The notes under the pieces: generated by a model
What the model was told of the DNA's origin: nothing
The model's input: the letters and a program-made list of their open reading frames with translations, nothing else
Database searches by the model: none
Position numbers and translations under genes: made by a program
Source of the DNA: Pirellulales bacterium
Lineage (GTDB): Bacteria; Planctomycetota; Planctomycetia; Pirellulales; JADZDJ01
Direction of reading: 5' to 3'
Assembly: GCA_035656635.1 (NCBI GenBank)
Contig: DASRSD010000169.1
Coordinates: forward strand, 1 to 35,931
DNA length: 35,931 nucleotides
Part shown: positions 29,639 to 35,931 of the stretch, piece by piece
Layout: every line of letters begins with the position of its first letter
How positions within the stretch are numbered: the first letter of the stretch is position 1

Positions 29639-30282
29639 TAAATTACATCCTCCGCGCCACGAATTACGTGGATTAAATCCCACATGATGTGCAACAACGT
29701 TTCTTGCGTTTCCTGGATGCGCGGAATGCTGAAACTGGGGACCACAAAACAATGATCGCACAGGGGAGGCATTTTTCCGCCGTCACGGCCCGCATAGCCT
29801 ACCGTCAGCATGTTCATTTCCCGAGCAGCTTGCAGGGCACGATTGACATTGGCTGACTTACCGCTGGTGGAAATGCCCAGGGCAATGCCGCCATTGCGTC
29901 CCAGCAATTTTAGTTGCTTCACATAGGCCAGCGAAAAGTCCATGTCATTGCCGATCGCAGTCAAAACTGCGGTGTCGTTATTTAACGAAATGGCTGGCAG
30001 GCCCGTGCGCTTTTCGATGATCGGATGCATGCACTCTACCGCCATGTGGGCGGCATCACACGAACTACCGCCGTTGCCGAATACCAATAAGTGCGCTCCG
30101 CGATCAAACGCATCGGCCATGGCTACGCAGCACTCGACAATTCGCGAGGCGTTTTCACTGAAGAATTTTTGTTTGACGTCGATTACTTCGTTGCACTGCC
30201 GCATAACTTTGGCCGCGAGTTCGTCCGATGAGTACATAGCAGCCTGCGGCGGCAGTTGCACCGCTTCCGTCATGGGTGTCAT
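29638..30282 (-). CDS. GmhA-like SIS-domain sugar phosphate isomerase
   Basis: A 214-residue SIS-domain protein related to sedoheptulose-7-phosphate isomerase. Landmarks are [16 protein letters not shown] (phosphate loop), [28 protein letters not shown] and the C-terminal [11 protein letters not shown]. It lies between hypD (ATGA overlap at 30279-30282) and hypE (TAATG overlap), so it is translationally coupled to hyp genes. No other heptose gene is nearby. Such genes recur at this place in group 1h operons, to my memory; a role in carbon monoxide ligand supply or in cofactor chemistry is only a guess. Start chosen at 30282 because the open frame to 30375 lies inside hypD. Confidence 0.85.
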   Translation of the reverse strand: MTPMTEAVQLPPQAAMYSSDELAAKVMRQCNEVIDVKQKFFSENASRIVECCVAMADAFDRGAHLLVFGNGGSSCDAAHMAVECMHPIIEKRTGLPAISLNNDTAVLTAIGNDMDFSLAYVKQLKLLGRNGGIALGISTSGKSANVNRALQAAREMNMLTVGYAGRDGGKMPPLCDHCFVVPSFSIPRIQETQETLLHIMWDLIHVIRGAEDVI

Positions 30283-31427
30283 GCGATACCTCCAATAGGC
30301 ACTAGCGGCTCGGGTATGGCAGCGTGAGTACGACACGCTTCCAAGTGTCGGCCGTAGGCATAGTAAGCCGCGCAAGCCCCTTCACTGGAGACCATGGTTG
30401 CTCCTAGCGGCGTTTGTGGCGTGCAAGTTTTTCCAAATGCGGGGCATTGGTGCGGTTTCATTAGTCCGCGCAAAATTCGGCCGCTGATGCAAATGCTGGA
30501 TTCCTGGGTTTCAATGTCTTTGACTTCAAACAGCCGCTCGGCATCGTAATTCCGATACTCATACTTCAGCTTGTAGCCGCTCTTGGGAATAATGCCGACC
30601 CCGCGCCACTTGCGATCGGTGATTTCAAAAATTTCGTCGATTAGTTTTTTCGATTCCAAATTGCCGCTGCGCTGCACCGCACGGCTGTATTGATTTTCGA
30701 CCGTGGCCGAACCCGCCTCCAATTGGCGCAGGGTCATCAACACGCCTTCGAGCATGTCGACCGGTTCGAATCCGGTGATCACAATGGGCACACGATATTG
30801 TCGGGCAATCGGCTCGTATTCTTCGTAGCCCATCACGGTGCAGACATGGCCCGGTCCTAAAAATCCCTGCACCCGGTTGCCCGGCGACTGCAAAATGGCA
30901 GTGATCGAAGGAGGCACCAGCACGTGCGAAACCAACACGCTGAAATTCGTTAACTTGCGCCGACTTGCTAACCACACGGCCATGGCATTGGGCGGGGCAG
31001 TCGTTTCAAAACCGATGGCGAAAAAGACCACATGCCGATTGGGGTTTGCCGCCGCTAAGTTGACCGCATCGAGCGGCGAGTAAACAATGCGCACGTCGGC
31101 GCCTTGGCTTTTCAGTTGCAACAGGTCGCCGCGCGAACCGGGCACGCGCAACATGTCTCCAAACGAAGTGAAAATAACCTCTGGCCGCGCCGCAATGGCA
31201 TGCGCGCGATCGATCATCTCCAGAGATGTTACGCACACCGGGCAACCGGGGCCGTGCACCAATTCCACCCCGTCGGGCAGCATTTTGTCGACGCCGTACT
31301 TTACAATCGTGTGCGTCTGTCCGCCGCACACTTCCATAATGACCCACGGTTGGGTGACGGTACGGCGGATGGCGTCGGTCAGTCTTTTGACCGTTTGGGC
31401 ATCGCGGTATTCGTCCAGGTATTTCAT
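30279..31427 (-). CDS. hypD: Hydrogenase maturation protein HypD
   Basis: HypD with HypC forms the scaffold on which Fe(CN)2CO is built. The 382-residue protein has the first Cys motif [10 protein letters not shown] (Cys34), G-P-G-C-P-V-C-V-T (Cys62 and Cys65), and G-F-E-T-T-A-P in the second domain. The C-terminal Cys set, from S-I-C-I-S-G-R to [16 protein letters not shown], binds the [4Fe-4S] cluster. Normal length. The ATG at 31427 overlaps the hypC stop by four bases, and its own stop overlaps the isomerase start as ATGA. Confidence 0.95.
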   Translation of the reverse strand: MKYLDEYRDAQTVKRLTDAIRRTVTQPWVIMEVCGGQTHTIVKYGVDKMLPDGVELVHGPGCPVCVTSLEMIDRAHAIAARPEVIFTSFGDMLRVPGSRGDLLQLKSQGADVRIVYSPLDAVNLAAANPNRHVVFFAIGFETTAPPNAMAVWLASRRKLTNFSVLVSHVLVPPSITAILQSPGNRVQGFLGPGHVCTVMGYEEYEPIARQYRVPIVITGFEPVDMLEGVLMTLRQLEAGSATVENQYSRAVQRSGNLESKKLIDEIFEITDRKWRGVGIIPKSGYKLKYEYRNYDAERLFEVKDIETQESSICISGRILRGLMKPHQCPAFGKTCTPQTPLGATMVSSEGACAAYYAYGRHLEACRTHAAIPEPLVPIGGIA

Positions 31428-31675
31428 GATGATGGCGCCTGTAACTCGTCGAGCTGGTTCATGCTGGCCAGAAACTCGAACACGCGACCCGCTTCGTCCT
31501 CATCGATTTTCGATAGGGCAAAACCGACATGCACCAGGACATATTGGCCAAGGCGAACATCGGAAACGTGTTCCAGGCAAACGCGCTTTGAGACGCCGCC
31601 AAAATCGACCTTGCCCATCAGCACGTCGTGTTCCTCGTAGGTTTCAATTACTTTGCCGGGAATGCCGAGGCACAT
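31424..31675 (-). CDS. hypC: Hydrogenase assembly chaperone HypC
   Basis: HypC carries the Fe(CN)2CO unit from HypD to the large subunit, using Cys2. The 83-residue protein begins M-C-L-G-I-P-G-K-V, the family signature with Cys2, and keeps V-D-F-G-G-V and [19 protein letters not shown] lies upstream of the ATG at 31675. It follows hypF by 32 bases and overlaps hypD. Confidence 0.95.
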   Translation of the reverse strand: MCLGIPGKVIETYEEHDVLMGKVDFGGVSKRVCLEHVSDVRLGQYVLVHVGFALSKIDEDEAGRVFEFLASMNQLDELQAPSS

Positions 31676-31707
31676 AAAATTTCATTTCCTGGAAATCGGT
31701 TTGCTTT

Positions 31708-34071
31708 TCATTTTTGAGTTAACTGCGGCTCGCGCTGACGGCGGACCGGTGCTGGCTCGCTGGTTTGCAGGTTAGGCATTTGTTGGTGTGCCGCTGCCAC
31801 AGCCAATTGGCCGAGCGACAATCCGCCGTCGTTTGGGGGGACCAATCGGTGCCGATACACCTGAAATCCATCGTCAGTCAACCGCATCGCTACTTCTTCA
31901 GTGAGAATCGCATTCATAAATACCCCGCCGCTCAGCACGACGGAACTGTATCCACAGGAATTGCGAATTCGCTTGCATACATCGATGATGATGGCTGCCA
32001 GCGTGGCATGGAAACGTCGAGCGATACGGTAGATGTCGACGTGATCATGAACATCTTTCGCCACGGCTTGAATCATGGGCCGTGTATCAATGACCAACGG
32101 GCTCGATTCAACTTGGAATGGATAGGAATTCTCCTCAGTCGCCTTGTGGCAATGCCATTCCAATTGCATCGCCGCTTGTCCTTCGAATGTTGTGAAGTCG
32201 CACAGGCCCGCAATTGAGGCGACCGCATCAAACAGCCGACCCGCGCTGGAAGTGAGGGGACAGTTAACGCGCCGTGAAATTATGGTTTTTGTGGCGTTAA
32301 CGACGGAGGACGAAATGCGGTTTTCGATTAACGACAAGTCGCAATGTGCGTCCATCAAATATGCCAGCGCCATGCGCCACGGCTCGTGGATGGCCTTGTC
32401 GCCGCCGGGCATCGGCACATTGCGCAAATGCGCCGCACGGCAAAACTGCTGGTAATCGCCGACCAAAAACTCGCCGCCCCAAATCGTCGCTTCCCCCGTC
32501 GCTTCGTCCTGGCCGTATCCCGTGCCGTCGAAAGTTACCCCGATTACTGATTCAGTCAATCGATTTTCCGCCATGCAACTAGCCATGTGGGCATGATGAT
32601 GCTGCACCGGGAATGTTGGCAGATGATCTCGTTGGGCTCGCCGGCGCGCGTATCTTGTTGAGGCATAGTCGGGATGCAAATCATGAACGATCAAGTCCGG
32701 CGCGAATTGGAAAAGTTCTTCATAAAGATCAATATCGCGCTCGAATTGTTGACTTGCCTCAAAATCCTCCAAATCGCCGAGGTGATGGCTGAGAAACGCT
32801 TGCCGATTGCGCCCCAGCGCGAACACGCCCTTGAATTGCCCACCGACGGCCAATATGGGCGCAACGCATGGTTGCGGTAAACGAATTGGCTGCGGTGCAT
32901 ACCCGCGCGATCTTCGAATCGGCAGTTCCGCATGGCCTACGATTCGTGTTACGGAATCGTCGCATCGAACATGAATTGGCCGATTGTGCCGCAGAAAAAT
33001 ATCGGCAACTGTTCTCAAGCGAACAAGCGCATCTGTATCTTGATAGGCGATCGGTTCATGCGACCGATTGCCGCTGGTCATAACCAGCGGGACATCACCC
33101 ATGTTTCTTAGCAAAAGATGATGCAAAGGCGTATAGGGAAGCATAACGCCCAAATATGGATTGCCTGGCGCGACTGCTTCACACACAGAGCTCGACGTAT
33201 TCTCTCGGCGGCGCAAAAGAACAATTGGCCGCTGAGGCGAGTTGATAAATGCGCTTTCTTCGGGAGTGATGAAGCAAAGTTTTTCGGCGGCTTCAATGCT
33301 GCCCACCATGACGGCCAGCGGCATTTCTTCCCGCTGTTTTCGCCGCCGCAATGAGCAAACCACTTCTTGATTGCGGGCATCACAAACCAGGTGATAACCG
33401 CCCAAACCTTTCAGGGCTCCAATTTGGCCGTTTTGCAGGACGGAAACAAAAGTAGCGAGTGGATCGCTCGTTTCAATCCGATTTCCCGCTGAATTAACTA
33501 ATTCCAATTGTGGCCCACACTTGGGACAGGCGGTGGGCTGAGCATGAAAGCGGCGATCGTTTGGATCATCGTATTCGGTTTGGCACTCGGCGCACATTTC
33601 AAACTGCGCCATCGTGGTGCGCCGCCGGTCATAGGGAGCGCCTTGAATAATTGTCAGACGCGGTCCACAGTTCGTGCAATTTAAAAATGGATAGCGGAAA
33701 CGCCGGTTGCGCGGATCAAATAACTCGGCCAAGCAGTCTTGGCAAACTGCCACGTCCGGTGAGAAGTAAATCGCCTCTTGGCCCGTGATTGCACTATGTG
33801 CGATGGAAAATCGCTGGTCGCGCTGGGCGTATTGCTTTGCGAGTGGACGCCACGAGACAGCGTCGATTTTGGCGAGCGGTGGTGCATCTTGTTCCAGTCG
33901 CAATCGGAATTTATTTAAGGCTGCGTTTTCGCCTTCAATTTCGATGTAAACCGAACCCGCATCATTCCTTACTAATCCTTGCAGCCCCAGATCGGAAGCC
34001 AGCCGGAAAACAAAGGGTCGAAATCCGACCCCCTGTACGATACCGGTTACGGTAATCGCCCGGCACTCCAT
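31708..34071 (-). CDS. hypF: Carbamoyltransferase HypF
   Basis: HypF turns carbamoyl phosphate and ATP into carbamoyl-AMP and loads HypE. The 787-residue protein shows the domains in order: acylphosphatase (residues 1-90, V-Q-G-V-G-F-R-P-F-V-F-R), two zinc fingers (C-x2-C pairs at about 110-190, for example C-Q-D-C and C-A-E-C), a YrdC-like domain (about 200-380, with L-K-G-L-G-G-Y-H-L-V-C-D), and a Kae1-like domain (about 395-765, with H-H-H-A-H-M-A and F-D-G-T-G-Y-G). Full length. GGAGG lies 9 bases before the ATG at 34071. This is the first gene of the operon. The last 20 residues are Gln/Pro/Arg-rich. Confidence 0.95.
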   Translation of the reverse strand: MECRAITVTGIVQGVGFRPFVFRLASDLGLQGLVRNDAGSVYIEIEGENAALNKFRLRLEQDAPPLAKIDAVSWRPLAKQYAQRDQRFSIAHSAITGQEAIYFSPDVAVCQDCLAELFDPRNRRFRYPFLNCTNCGPRLTIIQGAPYDRRRTTMAQFEMCAECQTEYDDPNDRRFHAQPTACPKCGPQLELVNSAGNRIETSDPLATFVSVLQNGQIGALKGLGGYHLVCDARNQEVVCSLRRRKQREEMPLAVMVGSIEAAEKLCFITPEESAFINSPQRPIVLLRRRENTSSSVCEAVAPGNPYLGVMLPYTPLHHLLLRNMGDVPLVMTSGNRSHEPIAYQDTDALVRLRTVADIFLRHNRPIHVRCDDSVTRIVGHAELPIRRSRGYAPQPIRLPQPCVAPILAVGGQFKGVFALGRNRQAFLSHHLGDLEDFEASQQFERDIDLYEELFQFAPDLIVHDLHPDYASTRYARRRAQRDHLPTFPVQHHHAHMASCMAENRLTESVIGVTFDGTGYGQDEATGEATIWGGEFLVGDYQQFCRAAHLRNVPMPGGDKAIHEPWRMALAYLMDAHCDLSLIENRISSSVVNATKTIISRRVNCPLTSSAGRLFDAVASIAGLCDFTTFEGQAAMQLEWHCHKATEENSYPFQVESSPLVIDTRPMIQAVAKDVHDHVDIYRIARRFHATLAAIIIDVCKRIRNSCGYSSVVLSGGVFMNAILTEEVAMRLTDDGFQVYRHRLVPPNDGGLSLGQLAVAAAHQQMPNLQTSEPAPVRRQREPQLTQK

Positions 34072-34374
34072 AAAGCCCGTCCTCCGGCTTTAACGCGAAT
34101 CAGCGCGTATAGAAAATTTGCGTAAAGTGCGGAGGCGAAGCTGCGAATTTCATGCCGCGGTATCAGACATCAATCAATCGTCGAAAGCGAGAGCAATTTA
34201 TAAATGGCTGATCGTTCAACGGTCAAACTGAACGAAGATAGTGCTATCCCGATATGTTACTGGAATCTCAATGAAGTTTGCGCAATGTCACGCGGCGCAA
34301 AAATTGCATCCGCTCCCACAGCAACTTTACCCCAAAGAAGCACCAAATTCGAAATCAGGGATGGGAGACGTATC
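34072..34374. other. Gap between hypF and the dehydrogenase gene; probable promoter region of the hydrogenase operon
   Basis: No gene is supported in these 303 bases. An open frame runs from 34204 into the dehydrogenase but the extension is not convincing. The hypF promoter must lie here on the minus strand, yet no -35/-10 pair close to consensus was found. A GG-N10-GC element (minus strand, at 34143-34156) resembles a sigma-54 site but mismatches it at several positions. Confidence 0.35.
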
Positions 34375-35295
34375 ATGCCGACACATTCAACAGCAACAGT
34401 TCAAACAAAATCAAACGATATGCCTTCCCTTAGGCCCGAACCCCCGTTTCCAAAACGGAAGCTCAAGAAGCCAGGCCTTGAGAAAGACTTGGAACCAAAA
34501 CCACAATTTGAAGGCGCTCAATACAAAGCGGCGGGAAAGCTAATAGGCAAATCGGCATTGATTACCGGCGGCGATTCGGGAATTGGCCGGTCGGTTGCGG
34601 TCCTATTTGCCAAAGAAGGGGCGGATGTGGCCATTAATTATTTGCCGGCCGAACAATCGGATGCCGATGAAGTCAAACGCCACGTCGAAGCAACCGGCCG
34701 ACGATGCGTGCAATTGCCGGGCGATTTGACCGATGCAAGTTTCTGTCGGCACTTGGTTGAATCGGCAATTCAAAAGTTGGGAAAGCTCGATATCCTCGTC
34801 AGCAATGCGGCATATGAAAATCGACGACAATCGCTCGACGAAATCACGGAAAAGGATTGGGAGACAACCTTCCGCACGAATATCGATGCGTTATTCTTTC
34901 TGACGCGCGCCGCATTGCCGCACTTGAAGCGTGGATCATCGATCATAGCCACCAGTTCCGAGACAGGCTTATTTGGCAATCGACAATTGTTGGATTATGC
35001 GGCAACGAAAGGCGCCATCAATGCGTTTGTAAAGTCGTTGGCTCAAAATCTTGTCGAAAAAGGAATCCGTGTCAACGCCGTTGCACCCGGACCGGTGTGG
35101 ACACCTTTAAATCCGGCCGACGAAGGAGAGTCTGTAGAACAACTTTCTAAATTCGGTAGCAAGACCCCGATGGGGAGGCCGGCTCAGCCGGACGAAATAG
35201 CACCCGCCTATGTGTTTTTTGCGTCAAATGCGGATTCCAGTTACATCAGCGGCCATGTATTGCCGCTTATTGGCGGAGACGTGACGAGCGGGTAA
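34375..35295 (+). CDS. Short-chain dehydrogenase/reductase of the stress-protein type
   Basis: A 306-residue NAD(P)-dependent oxidoreductase. A 55-residue polar, Lys/Pro-rich N-terminal extension precedes the Rossmann fold; this layout is that of the YhdF/YhxD-like general stress proteins. The coenzyme motif T-G-G-D-S-G-I-G is at residues 64-71, S-N-A-A follows beta-4, and the catalytic Ser and Y-A-A-T-K give the Ser-Tyr-Lys set. P-G-P-V-W-T-P is the usual loop after the active site. GGGAG lies 7 bases before the ATG at 34375, better than the ATG at 34204. Substrate unknown. It is divergent from hypF and 90 bases upstream of the DUF6496-like gene. Confidence 0.85.
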   Translation: MPTHSTATVQTKSNDMPSLRPEPPFPKRKLKKPGLEKDLEPKPQFEGAQYKAAGKLIGKSALITGGDSGIGRSVAVLFAKEGADVAINYLPAEQSDADEVKRHVEATGRRCVQLPGDLTDASFCRHLVESAIQKLGKLDILVSNAAYENRRQSLDEITEKDWETTFRTNIDALFFLTRAALPHLKRGSSIIATSSETGLFGNRQLLDYAATKGAINAFVKSLAQNLVEKGIRVNAVAPGPVWTPLNPADEGESVEQLSKFGSKTPMGRPAQPDEIAPAYVFFASNADSSYISGHVLPLIGGDVTSG

Positions 35296-35385
35296 TTGGT
35301 TTCTCATCGCACAATCACGGCACAGGAGTTGCGACCTGACAGCAAAAGTTCCTCTCCACTACTTTATTAAACAACGAGGACGACA

Positions 35386-35574
35386 ATGGCAAAGTACGGC
35401 AAAAAAGCTCAAAGCTCGATAAAAAGAGCGATGCACAAAAAAAAGAGAGGTCAACTTCACAGTGGGAAAGGAAAGAAAAAAGTGACGAGTCGCAAACAAG
35501 CAATCGCGATCGGCTTGTCCGAAGCGCGGAAAAAGGGTGCTAAAGTACCCAAGAAAAAGAAGCGAAGTGGATAG
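35386..35574 (+). CDS. Small Lys-rich basic protein, DUF6496-like
   Basis: A 62-residue protein starting M-A-K-Y-G-K-K-A-Q-S, with G-K-K-K-V-T-S-R-K-Q-A-I-A-I-G-L-S-E-A-R near the middle and a Lys-rich end. The block from the T-S-R-K-Q-A-I-A-I-G-L-S-E-A-R motif to the A-K-V-P-K-K-K end fits DUF6496, to my memory. Charge and size suggest a nucleic-acid-binding protein; function is not established. GAGG lies 8 bases before the ATG at 35386. It follows the stress-type dehydrogenase on the same strand, so it may be part of a stress response. Confidence 0.75.
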   Translation: MAKYGKKAQSSIKRAMHKKKRGQLHSGKGKKKVTSRKQAIAIGLSEARKKGAKVPKKKKRSG

Positions 35575-35600
35575 CGAATTTGTAAGCGATTGTTGCATAG

Positions 35601-35615
35601 CCCTAACAGGGTTTT
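35601..35615 (+). terminator. Weak intrinsic terminator candidate
   Basis: ccct-aac-aggg forms a 4-base-pair stem followed by four T, 26 bases after the DUF6496-like stop. It is short, so it may be only a pause site. It lies between convergent genes. Confidence 0.3.
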
Positions 35616-35648
35616 CCCGATCCTACTTTCATTACCGCATCTAATTGC

Positions 35649-35931
35649 CTAAAGTTTTGTGGAAATTCTAATGCCGACGGCCTGCTCCAGCGGAACATTC
35701 CACGTGCTGGTGGCATCTTTGGCATTCCGGCTCAGAAATGCATAGAACCGCTTTCGCCACTTCGCCATTTTGCTATTGCCAGTGAGCATAATATCGTCGC
35801 TGCGTACGAAATACGTAATTTGCGAGCCCGTTTTCAGAATTCCTGTCTCTTCGGCGGCAGCCATCACCCGTTGTACACTGGGACTTTGCATAAACCCGTA
35901 GTGGGCAATCACGCGCGTAAATCCCGGCGCT
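35649..35931 (-). CDS. kup: C-terminal end of a Kup-type potassium transporter (cut by window edge)
   Basis: The last 93 codons of a longer gene. The frame stays open to the window edge, reading A-P-G-F-T-R-V-I-A-H-Y-G-F-M-Q-S-P-S-V. The pattern R-V-x-A-x-Y-G-F-M-x-x-P, then T-Y-F-V-R-S-D-D-I, then W-R-K-R-F-Y-A-F-L-S-R-N-A, fits the cytoplasmic C-terminal domain of Kup potassium uptake proteins. In this family that domain follows twelve membrane spans; none of those is in the window. Symbol given by family only. Confidence 0.8.
   Translation of the reverse strand, partial: APGFTRVIAHYGFMQSPSVQRVMAAAEETGILKTGSQITYFVRSDDIMLTGNSKMAKWRKRFYAFLSRNAKDATSTWNVPLEQAVGIRISTKL

Noticed and set aside
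34143-34156. Sigma-54-like site upstream of hypF (GG-N10-GC)
   Set aside because: Spacing fits, but several consensus positions differ and no activator gene is present.
34204-34374. N-terminal extension of the dehydrogenase
   Set aside because: The ATG at 34375 has a good ribosome binding site and gives the usual N-terminal layout; the extension looks non-coding.

Overview
The window looks like a chromosomal piece of a planctomycete, probably of the Pirellulales or a related order. This is inferred, not proven. The signs are: a small membrane protein with the planctomycete-type N-terminus F-T-x-R-E-L-L-x-L-T (16828-17088, minus), large secreted proteins of unknown function, many genes with weak or no Shine-Dalgarno sequence, and an ExbB/ExbD-type trio with a very long Gly/Asn/Ser linker. 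No insertion sequence, CRISPR array, rRNA or tRNA was seen.

Layout. 1-4146: secreted and membrane proteins of unknown function, including a PepSY-like protein and a lipoprotein. 4166-6830: queC and queD (queuosine precursor synthesis) on the plus strand, with a MotA/TolQ/ExbB-type channel gene on the opposite strand between them. 6831-7220: a gap holding a strong minus-strand terminator and a possible structured RNA. 7221-10727: two ExbD/MotB-like membrane-anchored proteins that probably work with the channel subunit. 10732-16730 (minus): bioA, an S-adenosylmethionine hydrolase, gatB, gatA, gatC and rpmB. 16828-18437 (minus): a small membrane protein, a HisN-type phosphatase and an Rrf2-type regulator. 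Upstream of the Rrf2 gene lies a near-consensus promoter with a structured leader and a 16-codon ORF with an ideal ribosome binding site.

18951-34071 (minus) is the centrepiece: an 18-gene, 15-kb operon for an uptake [NiFe]-hydrogenase of the group 1h ('actinobacterial-type', high-affinity, oxygen-insensitive) kind. In transcription order: hypF, hypC, hypD, a GmhA-like SIS isomerase, hypE, a formate/nitrite-transporter-family channel, hhyS, hhyL, an Nfu-type protein, four accessory proteins of unknown function, a maturation protease, a 44-residue membrane protein, hypA, hypB and hupE. Many genes overlap by ATGA or TAATG. The small subunit has no Tat signal and has Asp32 where classical hydrogenases have a proximal-cluster cysteine. 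HypF, HypE, HypC and HypD build the Fe(CN)2CO group, HypA and HypB insert nickel, HupE may import nickel, and the protease trims the large subunit. The energetic role is probably scavenging of trace hydrogen.

34375-35931: a stress-type short-chain dehydrogenase, a 62-residue Lys-rich DUF6496-like protein, and the C-terminal end of a Kup-type potassium transporter cut by the window edge.
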